From the NCBI RefSeq assembly GCF_050003625.1, contig NC_134398.1, positions 81,252,003-81,316,002 of the forward strand: 64,000 bases of DNA. The letters run 5' to 3'. The notes under the pieces are model-generated. The model saw only the letters and a program-made list of their open reading frames with translations. It was not told the origin of the DNA and did no database searches. Source of the stretch: Haematobia irritans. Lineage: Eukaryota > Arthropoda > Insecta > Diptera > Muscidae. Made by a program: the position numbers and the translations under genes. This document shows, one piece after another, positions 24,105 through 35,356 of the stretch (the stretch's first letter is position 1; each line of letters opens with the position of its first letter).

Positions 24105-24770
24105 GTAAGTTTTAATTTCTGAATATCTTAATAATTTACGAAGTTTGGAATTTAGTTGAGTCGAGACTACATTTCCAAAACTTTTGGTTTGTACCGACAT
24201 GAAGGAAAAAAACAGAAAATGATTAAATTCAAATTTGTTTCCTAGTATTTAGTACGCAAAACTGAAATATAAAGGAGAATTGCCTCTTAAATACTTAGAA
24301 TATTTAGTTTAATTCTCCCCTTCTATGGTTTGGACAAGCTTTTTTCAGTGTAGCACACGTGTACTACACAGTAGCTCTTGCGATTGAAAATTTGATTTCA
24401 TAAGTTATATATTCTCATGAAATAATGAGATGAATATAGACTAAATTTGATAAAACGTCCAACACTTACAAGTCGCAGGAGAATATTGAACATTACTTTT
24501 ATATCCAATATTTTGAATGGAAACATTAGTTCTGAATTCATTTTAATGAACCTTCTTAATTTTAATGTACATGCAAGGCCGATACGACACTTTATCAAAG
24601 AGATTGCGCTAATAACGACCCACCAAAACGCATTTGCTTGGATTTAAAAATGTTTTGTCATCTGATAGATCTCTCTAAAACATAGGTATTCACTAAATGT
24701 AAAATCTTAATTTATTTAAATCAAATTGATACACCTAATTTGTAATAAAAATTGTACATACATTGAAAGA
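24105..24770. other. Start of Mondo intron 2, no gene seen
   Basis: AT-rich sequence with two short overlapping open frames on opposite strands (about 24400-24650) that are antisense to each other and match nothing I recognise. Confidence 0.45.
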
Positions 24771-25242
24771 ATTTTCTTTTCTGAGGAACAAAGTTTTCAG
24801 TGCCTTCGAAACTAAAGGAAAAAATGTCCATCAATTTAGTTTAGCCATTTTATTTCCATTAAATTAAATTTTTGTGTGAAATAGTAAAATTTACTTGTTT
24901 CAGTAAAAAAATCCTAAACTGAAAGCAGTTAGGAATAGTTCATTAATTAGAGTAAGGCATGGAATTTTACTAATATTGTTTTCTTCGCTGAGTATAAGAA
25001 TTTACTACTGAACAAGAAAATTCTATTCACTGATAACAAAGCAGTCGTAAAAATAAACAAAAACCGTACTAAAACCAAGATTCCTCAAATTTAGTAAAAT
25101 TTCTTATAAAATGATAATGTTGACTTCCTTTATTAAGAAAGCTTATCATACATACGAATAACACTTGGCATAGAAAAATATTTTAGTTCATTCGTACTAA
25201 GAAGTATTCAATCCTTTCAAAACATAAGGACACACTTGTTAA

Positions 25243-26526
25243 GCGGACCTTAAACGGTCGGATAAACACAACGACAGAGGTTCGTCTATTTGTTGTGTGT
25301 TCGTTCAAGTTTTGCCCTTACACTGCACGAACAAATATCCCTGCCAGCATTTCAAAGTTCCATTTCATCCTCATCGCTACCACGGACTCATAAGTGACAC
25401 TGCCACAATCGCCAACCGTGATGGAGGAAGCGTATGAAAAAGTATGAAATGTACATGAAAGTATTTTGCCATCACTATTGTTACAAGAGCCATTTTATAT
25501 TTTGTGAAACACCAAGCGCAACTAGCTTCTTTAATTTATTTAAAAATATCGATAATGAAATGCTGAAAACATAGTTATTTCGTTTAAAATTGTAAAAGGT
25601 ATATTGTTGAACAATTTTTGACTTTCCAAATGGAATAAAGTGATTGTTTTTCAGATATTTTACAGACACGCTGATAGACGCTGCAACGTGTAACTTGCCA
25701 CTTGTAAATCAACATCATTCTATTATTAATGAAAAAATTATGTTAAATGCGTTGTGATAGTGTTATAAATGTTATGTTATAAGAATTTATAAGTATGATT
25801 CTTTACAACTATCTTAAAATGCACTTTTCCTGATTGTTTGAAGGGGCTCTTATTGGCGTCGTTCTAAATTTATTAAAAAAGGCACCTAATAATTGCACTC
25901 ATTCAATACTTTTTTGTAGTAACTTGGCGTGGTACAAATTTTCAATAGTGACGGCGCTTTTCCGACGAGTTTTGGATGTCGCATACGATTGTTTCAAATT
26001 CAAAAAATGTTGGCAGGGATGATGACAACTTGGAAAAGTAAGATGAAGCATAAACATAAACAATGAAGATGTGTGAAGAGTTGTGGGTAAAGCCATTTGT
26101 TACTGAACTAATGGAAAAAATAATAAAAATCCGGATCCTGAAGCAATCCACATTTAATAAATTACAAATTACTTGATGAATTTCAAAATGCTTCTCACCA
26201 GGGTTTCCATTGAATGGAAGTGGATTTTATCTACGCTTTTGTCACAATTCTCGTTTAGGTTTAAATATTTTTTTAAATTTCCAACCAGAATTGGCGATTC
26301 ATCATTAATTTCATTGCAGAAATGCCTGTTTTTATTGTAAAAATAAATTTGTTTTTGACGAACATCCCCTTACACCTAATGATTTGTGCCACCCAACCAT
26401 AAAAAATCAAAGTCGTTTTGATTTTATGCCGACACGTCCCCGCAACACGCGAACATGACCTTATACTATTGGATTTGTCACCGCTACGTGTTGTGTCGCA
26501 GGTTTATCCGACTGTATAAGGTCCCC
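25243..26526. mobile_element. TIR element related to 499-1534
   Basis: The ends GGACCTTAAACGGTCGGATA (left) and GGACCTTATACAGTCGGATA (right, reverse complement) form an inverted repeat. The interior from about 25340 to 25970 is the reverse complement of about 780-1480 in the 499-1534 element (for example CCCTGCCAGCATTTCAAAGT and AACTTGGCGTGGTACAA). No transposase frame. Confidence 0.7.
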
Positions 26527-27144
26527 TTTAGAATATAGGAAATTTTCCTATATTTCTTTTATATACCTGTAATCGATATCTGTCATCGATGTAATCGATA
26601 TGTTTGCTCGTGGGTTGTTTTTTATACCCTGCGCCACACTGTGGAACAGCCCAGCAAAAAAAGCGTCACCAAAAAAGTAGTGAATGTTCTTTTTGGATCC
26701 GGAAGTAGTGCAAAATTGGCGCAGAAGCGATGAATTTAACACGGGCTTGTCATAGGACGGATGTCCACCCTTTCAACATTCGTTGCATTGAATTTGCATC
26801 ACTTCTTAAAGTGTGAGGCGAATTCAGCGTTTTGGATGTGAATTAAGAAATGTTGTGATATTTTGACACATAAATAATTTTAAAATTTTTTTATGATTTT
26901 TAATGCATTCTAACGCTTGTCTGGAACGTTTGACATCAAATATGTTATTATCAAAATATCGCAAGTTTTTTAGAACGGATTTAGCGTTTTTTTTTCGGCA
27001 AAATTTAAATAATTTGTACCATTTTATTAATTCTTAATTTGTTTGTAACCTAATTGAAACAAAAAATGTTAAATTTCCCATTAAAACTATGAAAAAAGCG
27101 AGTTATAAAAAATGGACTCAAATTGACTTCCTGTGCAGTTAAAA

Positions 27145-27158
27145 TAAAGAACATCTTT
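27145..27158. repeat. 14-bp target-site duplication, 5' copy
   Basis: TAAAGAACATCTTT, identical to 28938-28951, bracketing the non-LTR insertion. Confidence 0.85.
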
Positions 27159-28937
27159 TCATTATGCACACATGCTTCTATTTGATGAAGATTTGGATGG
27201 AGAAATAACGCTCCGTGAAGTTAAGGAAGCGCTTGCTAAGACCAAAGTAAATAAGGCTCCTGGAGAAGACCGTGTACCATACGAATTTTACAAATATGCC
27301 CCGGATGAGCTCCTATTGCAAATTGCGATATCTTGTAATTATATACTTGAGAATGGGGAAGTAGACAATTCATTCTGCAAGAGCATTATATACCCTATAT
27401 TCAAGAAAGGCGATAAATCACAACCAAGAAATTACCGTGGAATTTCGTTTATGAATTGTTTTCCCAAAGTTATGATGGGAATTGTTTCACAGAGATTAAC
27501 AGATTGGGTTGAGAAACACGACAAATTAAACGAATTTCAAGCAGGTTTTCGTAGAAATTACTCCACATCTGACAATATTTTCTCACTAACGTCGGTCATT
27601 CACCTAAACTGGAATAGAAAAATGAAGACGTATGCATTCTTTGTCGACTTCAAAGCTGCCTTTGATAAGGTATCTCGAAGTGCAATGATGTATAAGCTAC
27701 ATAACATTGGTGTATGGACGTTAATATGAGTAAATCCCAAATTATGGTATTCAGGAAGGGTGGTAAAATATCAAAATATGAACAGTGGTATTATAAAGGC
27801 GAACAAATTAAGGTCACATCTGAATACTGCTACCTTGGGTTGACTTTGACGCCGAAACTATCCTTCACCAAACACGTCGTAGCTAGAAATCAAGCGGCGA
27901 ACAATAGTATTAATTGCACATGGGAAAGTTTTCTAAATAAGCCCAATGTATCAGTAAACTCTAAATGGAAATTATTTTTGGCGGTTTGCAGAGCGATACA
28001 AAGTTACGGGTCGCAAGTTTGGGGTTACTCCAACTTTGGGGAAGTCGACAGACTTGTTCTATATTTTTTGAAAAAAATTTAAGATTGCCAAAATGTACGC
28101 CTACATATGTACAAATGCTGGAAACTGGTGTAGAAAATGGCCACATATTTACCTTGGGAACACATATGAAATATTTGTCTCGAATTATTTTTGACTATAA
28201 TGAAAAACGACTTCCTCACCAACTTGCAAAAAAATATTGCAAAGCGGAATATTTTGGGCAGAAGCCATAAATAACTTAATGTTGAAACACGATGTTGGGA
28301 GAATGGAGATAAATACGAAATCTGACTGGATGCGGAGAAGTGAACTTTTGCTGCAAAATATGCGAATAGAATATCTTAACAAGTGTAATAGGCAAGCAAG
28401 TGAAACTCAAAGGTTTTATAAAAAATTGAATCCTTCAAGCGCCCAGTTTTATATAAATGAGCATCTCTCTCAGGAAGAAATTATGTGGATCTTCAAAGCT
28501 AGAAGTGACTTAATTCAATTGAATGGCAACATATTTCCACAGACCGTAAACCGCCAATGTTCTATGTGCAATATGCTTGAAACTGAAAACTTACAACATT
28601 TCCTAGGCCATTGTCCTGCATTAAAGGAATTCAGACACATGTATTTAAAAGGTTTTGCTTACTGAAAATGATCTAATTTATGCTTTAGATGGCCTCTTAA
28701 TTGCTTGGAAAGATTTAGCTTATTATATTAGAACTTGTATCCAATACAGAGAACAACTTTTACATGAATTTACTTTTTAAATAACTTAATGACTAACGAC
28801 CATAGGTCAATGTCATGTATTCTTACAACTACATTATTCTTTATATCTTAAGATACCTAAATATGTTATCGTAAAATGCATTGTATTGATTTGTAAATGT
28901 ATTACTTAAGAAAATAAAGAGAGAGTACTACTACTAC
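27159..28937 (+). mobile_element. 5'-truncated non-LTR retroelement with target duplication
   Basis: A 1.78-kb insertion between perfect 14-bp duplications, ending in a short (TAC)n tail. Frame 1 (27172-27729) carries the start of a reverse transcriptase: KAPGEDRVPYEFYK, then IYPIFKKGDKSQPRNYRGIS, NEFQAGFRRNYSTSD and motif A FFVDFKAAFDKV. At about 27717 it jumps directly to post-catalytic sequence (SKSQIMVFRKGGK, YCYLGLTLTPKLSFTKH), so the catalytic YADD block is deleted. Two further frames (27965-28270, 28237-28665) complete the C-terminus with CSMCNMLETENLQHFLGHCP, a cysteine/histidine knuckle. It is dead: truncated, internally deleted and frameshifted. The exact clade is not assignable by eye. 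Confidence 0.85.
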
Positions 28938-28951
28938 TAAAGAACATCTTT
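28938..28951. repeat. 14-bp target-site duplication, 3' copy
   Basis: TAAAGAACATCTTT, identical to 27145-27158. Confidence 0.85.
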
Positions 28952-29259
28952 GGGAGAACATTTTTGGAAGTACTTCTAAAGTAGTGCCTTTAGAAGAACT
29001 TCCAAATTTTTTTGCTGGGAGGGTATTACAAGTTAGTGCATATGTTTGCAACACCCATAAGGAGACGAGATAGACACATGGTGTCTTTGGCAATAATGCT
29101 CAGGGTGGGTCCCTGAGTCGATCTAGCTATGTCCGTCTGTCTGTGTGTGAACACATTTTTGTGATCAAAGTCTAGGTCGCAGTTTAAGTCCAATCACCTT
29201 CAAATCTGGCACAAGTTCCTGTTTTGGGTCAGAATAGATCGGTTCAGATTGAGATATAG

Positions 29260-29409
<150 letters not shown>

Positions 29410-30219
29410 CGCCCGATATAGACTTATATGGCCCAAGAAGCCAGAGTTTTAGCTCAATTTGGTTGAAATTTTGCACCAGGAGTACAATTAGTAGTGTAGT
29501 CAAGTGTGCTAAATTTTTTTTAGATATAGCTCCCATATATATCTTTCGCTCGATTTTCCGTCATATGATCACAGAGGTCAAAGTTGTAGTCCGATTTACG
29601 TGAAATTTTGCACAGGGAATATAATTAAAATACTAAGTATGCATGTCAAATTTGGAATCGGTTCAGATTTCTATATAGCTTCCACATATATGTTTTTCCG
29701 ATTTGGGAAAAAATAGCCTAAATACCCACATTTTCCTTATAAAATCGCCACTACTAAGTCGAAAACTTGTAAAAGTGACTCAAATTTTTCTTTATTTCTA
29801 ATACATATTTATCGACCGGTAAACCATAAATACAGTTTTGCGAAGTTGCCTCAAAATTGATTTAGATTAAAATGTTTCCCATAGTTTTTACTAACATAGT
29901 GTACCATCCCAGGGCTAATGCCTTTATATACAGCACCCAACACATTTGACGGATTTGATATAGTATCGAAAATGTGGATTTATAAAGTGGTGCAGGGTAT
30001 ACAATAGTCGGCCCAGCCCGACTTAAGACTTTCCTTACTTGTTTTTAGTTGGAATCGTGTTGTTATTGTATACGAAGAGATTGCTAAAAAATAAGTAAAA
30101 TAAGATAATAAATAACAAATATAATATATAAAATATTTGTTGTTTTAAATTAGTGAGAACATTTTTCTTCACAATGAATTCATTTTAACTTAAAGAAGGG
30201 GTCACTTTTTCTGGGTGTA

Positions 30220-30517
30220 GTGTGGAAAAACAACTTCCGTTCTCGAATACGTTTTAGATTTTCACAAAAGTTACAAAAAATCATAGTTCAATAGTTCAAC
30301 TGCATTTTTTTGTATGTAAAGACAAAAGGACAAAAGGCTTCGTGAAAAAGTTTAACGACTTTTGGACTAGGAAAGAACTTTATATCATAGATTTGTGTCT
30401 TTTTTTAAGCAAAGCTCACATTTGTAAGAAATATTTTTGCTCACAAGAATATTTTTTTTCTGTGTATATGTATTTAGAAAATTTTACATGAACATAAACC
30501 ATTTGCTTTTTTTCCAG
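30220..30517. other. Intron 2 end with remnant of a dispersed repeat
   Basis: Words around 30300-30430 (AAGGAC, GAAAAAGTT, ACTTTATAT, AAGCAAAGCTCACATTTGTA) parallel 49440-49560 and 54740-54850, pointing to a diverged copy of that repeat next to Mondo exon 3. Confidence 0.4.
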
Positions 30518-30591
30518 TTATACTCAAAAGGAAGACTCCGGTTTGTCAGTTTGCCTCCCCCTTGGATGTCGATATTCACAGTAATCCTCAA
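30518..30591 (+). CDS. Mondo: Mondo, coding exon 3
   Basis: 74 bases, acceptor TTTTTTCCAG, donor CCTCAA|gtaagt. With the carried T the reading is FILKRKTPVCQFASPLD then VDIHSNPQ. This aligns with the YVxKRKxPVCxFVTPL...HRKPE segment of vertebrate MondoA/ChREBP that follows the 14-3-3 helix. It enters in phase 1 and leaves in phase 0, matching exon 4. Confidence 0.93.
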
Positions 30592-31224
30592 GTAAGTTTT
30601 AAAGCATGAAAACAAAACTATTGTACTAGTACGACCATCTGTAAATGTATTGGTTTACTTAAGTATTCATAACGCGCCAGTGTCACCATAATGAACAGAA
30701 CGTTCCAAATATTTGATAAAAACAGTTTGATGAACAATAATATTAAATGGGAGCAGATTAAGATATTGATTCAATTAAAAATTTTGTCTCACATGTGCAA
30801 TAAATAACTTTCTGCTTAATGGGCTTAGAAGATTACAATTTTCTTTCAATTATTATTTCAACAGAAATCTCATAATATTCCTAAACCATTATAGAGCAAT
30901 AAACTCTGACCAAAAATTGTGGAAGAAAAGCTCAACCAAACCACCTTTGCTATCAATATGGACTGACTAGTTTTCAGGCTGATTGAAATAACACAGCGGT
31001 ATCATGAAAGACTTTCGCCGATTTTTCCATGGGTGTACATTAGATAGGGTCGCGAAAAAAAGTTGATGTGGTCACCCCCCAGTTTTGTAGCATATTCGAA
31101 GACAATTTCAGAACACCAAAACTTTTTTTTCCGTGCACCCTACGACCCCCCGAAATACAATTTATTGTGCTGTGTCGTCATTTGAAGTCCGATCGAAAAG
31201 AAACGAATTATTGGTCGTGGTTGA

Positions 31225-31420
31225 GAGCCTACTGTTTTAAAATTCTAACAATCACATTCGCTACATGATTTTTTAAGTCTGTCCATATTTTTGTGAGAGA
31301 ATGCTGTTGTTTTCACTTTTTTCAAAAACTATCAACAGCCTTCTCTCACAAAAATATGGACAGACTTAAAAAATCATGTAGCGAAAGTGATTGTTAGAAT
31401 TTTAAAACAGTAGGCTCTCA
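31225..31420. repeat. Long hairpin, ~78-bp arms
   Basis: The arms 31225-31302 and 31343-31420 are nearly perfect reverse complements (GAGCCTACTGTTTTAAAATT ... AATTTTAAAACAGTAGGCTC), separated by a ~40-base loop. Confidence 0.85.
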
Positions 31421-31643
31421 AATTGTTCTAGCAAAAACACATGCACTTTGCATAACGCAGAAAATGCCATAGTGCAAACAACGAGTATGTATACAAAGGT
31501 ACCGTTAGAAATTTACAGATAAATAGGTTTTGTGTTCTAAATGCCTTATAAATTAATTTCGTAGATGTGAATAACGATGTGCATGTGGTTCGGACATCAT
31601 GACAACACAGCAAAAACTATTTGGTGGTGTGTAGGGTGACCTA

Positions 31644-32631
31644 CACGCTCACAAAAAATCGCTTCTGTAACATATACTCCCAAACATATTTTGCTTCAAG
31701 CATATACATTTTTGGGTATTGCCCAAACATTTATATGTTTGATCTCTACCAATATATAATATGTTTGAAAGCATATTGGTCTAAACAATATATGTTTGGG
31801 TAGTCTAAGTTCCAAACATTTCGTATTTTTGCATCCAAATTCAATAATGTTGTCTTCCAAAAAACAATATGTTATTATGTGACCATATAATATGTTTGGA
31901 AGCATTTTGCACCCAAAAATATCATATGCTTAAAAAAAATTCTCCCAAACAATATTGTGCTCAAAATTTTATTTATTTATTTATATATTTATATATTTAC
32001 AATCATAATGAATTATGAAAATAAACAGGTAATATAGGTGCCAACAACATAGGTTTTCGACCTGAATGCTTAAAATTTTGTTTCTGCCTAATTGTATATT
32101 CCCCCACATCTTTCTCACTTCCACGAGATTTTTTAGTTCTTAGCACCTTTTTCTGTAATACAAACATTGTAGAAGAAATTATTCAATTTTATGATTTTTT
32201 ATTTTATTTTAATTTTACCTTTTGCCGGACGGGGATTCGAACAGCGGACCACACAGTTTGTAAGGATCAAAGAAGTAGCTGATCAATTGCCCAAGGAAAA
32301 ATAAAATGTTAATTTTGTAATAACAAGCAACAACCACCAACTTAATTCAATATCGCTCCCTGTTAAATAGCGCTCCAAGCTACTAAACACATATATGTTT
32401 ATAGGCTATTTCTAAATTAATATATGTTTGCATTCAAGCATATTATATTTACAAACATTTTATGTCCCAAACATAATATGTTCTAACATATTAACATATA
32501 TGTCCCAAACATGTTATACTAGTTTATGAACATTATATGCTTGCACTCAAAAATATTGTGTTTAAAAATTTGTGTTCCAAACATATAATGTTTATAGCCA
32601 AACATATGAAAAACAGTCTTTTTCAACCGTG
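31644..32631. mobile_element. TIR element with CAAACATAT repeats and a tRNA-like module
   Basis: The ends CACGCTCACAAAAAATCG and CACGGTTGAAAAAGACTG are flanked by TA. Both subterminal regions are strewn with CAAACATAT/ATATGTTTG words. The centre holds a reverse-oriented tRNA-like stretch (32225-32300, with GGGGATTCGAAC as a reverse B box). A fragment of its relative in opposite orientation is at about 35030-35210, and another at 41064-41277. Confidence 0.6.
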
Positions 32632-33125
32632 TATTGACTTTTTAAAATCTCTGTAACTTTTTTGTTTATGAATTTAAGTAAATACTTCAAAAGCAAAAGT
32701 TTCATATTTTGTTAAGATCTTTATAATGGTTATAAGAAATGGGCATCATAGGGGTATACGAAGCGAAATAAAAATCAAATTTGACGTCGGAGTCAAAAAT
32801 GACCAATGCACGAAATATAGCCCCTGATCAACCACGAACAACGATATGCGTTTCTTTTCAATCGGACTTCAAATGGCGACACAGCTCAATAAATTGTATT
32901 TCGGGGGGTCGTAGGGTGCACAAAAAAAAAAGTTTTGGTGTTCTGAAATTGTCTTCGAATATGCTACAAAACTGGGGGGTGACCGCATCAACTTTTTTTT
33001 CCCTTTAGGCCGTGACCCTATCTACTGTACATCTTTATATATTTACAATTTTGTATGTCTGAATTGTCTGTCATAAGAAAGTCATTAATTTATTTATATA
33101 TACATCTTTTCTCATTTTCTTCCAG

Positions 33126-33242
33126 AGTGTAGTTCTTGAAGGAAAGTATTGGAAACGCCAATTGGCCGTTATAAAAGCCGAGTACAGAAAATGGAGAAGA
33201 AATTACAAATCAAAGGCCACTGGATGTTTAATGTATGACATT
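33126..33242 (+). CDS. Mondo: Mondo, coding exon 4
   Basis: 117 bases (39 codons, phase 0 both ends), acceptor TTTTCTTCCAG, donor GACATT|gtaagt. It encodes SVVLEGKYWKRQLAVIKAEY followed by RKWRRNYKSKATGCLMYDI. VVLEGxYWKRxxxVxxxEYxKWRxxYK is the last block of the Mondo N-terminal region. The basic stretch is part of the nuclear-localisation signal in vertebrate ChREBP (family knowledge). No further Mondo exon (glucose-response element, bHLH-zip) is recognisable to the right, so intron 4 exceeds 30.7 kb. Confidence 0.93.
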
Positions 33243-33261
33243 GTAAGTATTTCGATATTTT

Positions 33262-33267
33262 TTTATT
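33262..33267 (-). promoter_or_regulatory. Candidate poly(A) signal of Gr39a
   Basis: AATAAA on the minus strand, 133 bp beyond the Gr39a stop codon. Cleavage 10-30 bases further would fall at or inside the donor end of Mondo exon 4 on the opposite strand. It is the only canonical hexamer I noticed in the short gap between the two genes. Confidence 0.4.
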
Positions 33268-33399
33268 GCATCCACTAGATCTTTTATCATTGCCAATAAC
33301 ATTACTATTGGTAAGAAGAGTCATATCAAGGCACATTCGTATTTATAATTAAATTATTAAGTGGTTGAGAATCAATTTTAAAAAGTTTGAGATGATAGG

Positions 33400-33489
33400 C
33401 TAGCTTTCCTTTTGAAGTAGTTTTGTATTGCTTTCCATTTCTTTGAATTGAACCAAGACAACCATGTACGTGAAAACTGTTGTAAATAG
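33400..33489 (-). CDS. Gr39a: Gustatory receptor, shared last exon (Gr39a type)
   Basis: 29 codons plus TAG. Acceptor TCGCTTTCAG, then LFTTVFTYMVVLVQFKEMES and a short tail ending KES. TY-x5-QF is the diagnostic C-terminal signature of insect gustatory receptors, lying in transmembrane segment 7. Only 157 bp separate the stop codon from Mondo exon 4 on the other strand. As in Drosophila Gr39a, very short 3' exons like this serve several alternative long first exons. Identification as a gustatory receptor is secure; orthology to Gr39a rests on architecture and on my recollection that Mondo and Gr39a share region 39D in D. melanogaster. Confidence 0.85.
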   Translation of the reverse strand, partial: LFTTVFTYMVVLVQFKEMESNTKLLQKES

Positions 33490-33549
33490 CTGAAAGCGAA
33501 AAAACAAAAATAAATATCCACGGTTGTATATAGAAACATTTAGTACTAC

Positions 33550-33639
33550 CTTAAATAAAGTGCCTTTGTCCAGAGAAAAGAACCCGTATGCTGTTAAGAT
33601 GGGCTTTTGTCTTAGGTTTTTCAAAAGAAATTTATCAAT
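33550..33639 (-). CDS. Gr39a: Gustatory receptor, shared third exon (Gr39a type)
   Basis: 30 codons, phase 0 both ends. Acceptor TTGTTTTCCAG, donor TTTAAG|gtagta. It encodes IDKFLLKNLRQKPILTAYGF, then FSLDKGTLFK. Receptors of this family have a conserved ...LFLxKxxxQxPxxTAxGFFxLDxxxLF stretch between transmembrane segments 6 and 7, which this matches. The intron to the last exon is only 60 bp. Confidence 0.85.
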
Positions 33640-34049
33640 CTGGAAAACAAGAAAAAAATTCATAAATAAAAAAACTCGATTTAATAAAATATATCCATCA
33701 AATATTAAACTCATGGAAATAATGCTACCGCCACATACAAAAACCCAACATTTCGGCTATAGGCCAAAACAATACTTAAATGTTGACTGTGTGATCTATA
33801 TATGACATGGAAGATTATAAAACTAACTCATGGTCTAACTCCTCGCTTCGATTGTACGTATTTCTCTACTGTTATGTAAATCAGACGTATTTTGCAATGA
33901 AAGAAAAATGCGATAAAAATTTGTTCGGGTTCCTTTTTACATTTTTCATTATATTGTTATACAGATGTTATAGGCTAACTAGCTCCTTTTTGGATAAGAT
34001 CGTAATTCAACACTCGAATATCTCAGGTCCCCAAACTTAGAAAATGGTT

Positions 34050-34270
34050 TCTATTAAAGTTTTTGGTAGTATACCCAAAATAAAGTTAAGGATTTTGATG
34101 CGACTTCTTTAAATTGAAAACATTTTTGGCGAGCTTTTTACTTTTAAATCTAGGCTCTATAAAATTATATTATATATAGATCATGTACATTTAAAGTAAA
34201 AAAGATATATTAAAAAATAACAAAGATTGTAAACTTTGTTATTACTGTAATAATTTTTGTCCGTGTATAT
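34050..34270. repeat. Diverged fragment of dispersed repeat
   Basis: CAAAATAAAGTTAAGGATTTTGATGC...TCTTTAAATTG and TTGTCCGTGTA recall the family at 44090-44600 and 47863-48534. It lies in the Gr39a intron between exons 2b and 3. Confidence 0.35.
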
Positions 34271-34460
34271 TTCCCTACAAATCGAATGAAATATTGCCGG
34301 CTGGCATTAAGCTATTTTTCTAAGTCAAAAGGACATTTTATCTTAAGGAAACAAATAATTTTTTCGTGGGCATTTGGGAGTGCAGTGTATTACAATGGAT
34401 GCATTTTTATTTAATTTTTAATTGAAAACAACATTATTTTATGAAAAACAAAACACTTAC

Positions 34461-34523
34461 AATTTTCTTAATATGTCTATTTTCAACATAAGTTTTGGTC
34501 AATATTCTTGTAGTTTTATTAGC
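34461..34523 (-). CDS. Gr39a: Gustatory receptor, second exon version b
   Basis: 21 codons, phase 0 both ends. Acceptor CTATATTTTCAG, donor AAAATT|gtaagt. It encodes ANKTTRILTKTYVEN...KKI, an intracellular-loop stretch following the conserved (E/Q)-end of the long first exons. It is the version nearest the shared 3' exons. A second version of the same size and phase lies at 44747-44809; by eye 7 of 21 residues agree, including A-N-x-T and I-L-x-K. Confidence 0.8.
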
Positions 34524-34555
34524 CTGAAAATATAGAGGAACAATAAAAGGGTGAG

Positions 34556-35210
34556 GAATATATTGAACGCTCAATACGAATACATTTTCGAAGATATTTT
34601 ATAAAATATCAACCGATGAAAAACAATCTTTTGAAAAAAAATATTTGATAAAAAAGTTGCCGCTGGTGAGATTTGAGCTCGTGATTTTAGAGAAGTAGTT
34701 AGAATGTTGTGCCTTGGTGTCATATTACGATCAAACCACAAACATTTTGACTTTTCGACGCTTCGTGTTCAATGGCGTTTGTGGCTGAGTGTGCTAAGGC
34801 TAGTGCTAACAAACCCAGGTCCAAACCCCAGTAGTACCGAAAAAGTTTTTTAAATTGTAAAAATTATATAATTAAAAGTGTGTAAAAAATATTGATAAAA
34901 ATAAAAGTGAAATTTGTAATATTGGACATAAAACCATTAAAAGTATTTTACGAAAGTTATCCGAATAATAACAAGAATATAACGCACTGAATATGGTACT
35001 TATTTATCAAATGCGACAAAGTGTCTTTGTTTACACTGTTAGAAAGATATGTTTTTCATATGTTCCGATATAAACAAAATGTGGTTCTGGCATAATTTTT
35101 AAACACAATATATTTAAGTGCAAAAATGTAATGTTCATAAACTAGCAATGAATGTTTGGGACACATATGTTAATACGTTATAATATATTATGTTTGGGAC
35201 ATGAATGTAA
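34556..35210. mobile_element. Repeat with two divergent tRNA-like modules and CAAACAT end
   Basis: A reverse-oriented tRNA-like stretch (about 34660-34730; GAGATTTGAGCTCG as reverse B box) and a forward one (about 34775-34845; GGTCCAAACCCC as B box) stand back to back. They are followed by sequence inverse to the right end of the 31644-32631 element (TGTTTTTCATATGTTCCGAT). Boundaries uncertain. Confidence 0.45.
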
Positions 35211-35356
35211 GAAAGAGAGAGTATAGAGAAAGGAATACAGATGGAAACCGGGAGGGTTGACGAAAGATATCAAGAGAATTAAAAGAGCACAATTTCTGTT
35301 AAACTGCTTGTATGTTATTTCGGAAAACTGTATTATGAATTCGTTGGTTTTGGCTA

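Larger units (their letters stand above)
26650..29021. mobile_element. CCCAGCAAAA-ended TIR element carrying a retroelement
   Basis: The left end CCCAGCAAAAAAAGCGTC and right end TTTTTTTGCTGGG are inverted. Removing it with one copy of AG restores the DINE-1-like sequence exactly as at 58060, so a 2-bp duplication is possible. A related copy is at 53326-53870. A non-LTR element is inserted within it. Confidence 0.7.
31038..33027. mobile_element. TA-flanked TIR element, 2 kb, with nested element
   Basis: The ends CATTAGATAGGGTC and CAGTAGATAGGGTCACGG (reverse complement of the right end) are inverted repeats extending about 180 bp, with shared AAGTTGATGNGGTCACCCCC, TTTTGTAGCATATTCGAAGA and TTTCGGGGGGTCGTAGGGTG. 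TA flanks both ends (31036-31037, 33028-33029), fitting the Tc1/mariner/pogo group. It holds a long hairpin (31225-31420) and another inserted element (31644-32631). The right end is only 98 bp before Mondo exon 4. Confidence 0.75.

Noticed and set aside
31068..33008. Frames at 31068-31268 and 32781-33008
   Set aside because: They are the two inverted arms of one TA-flanked element read in opposite directions.
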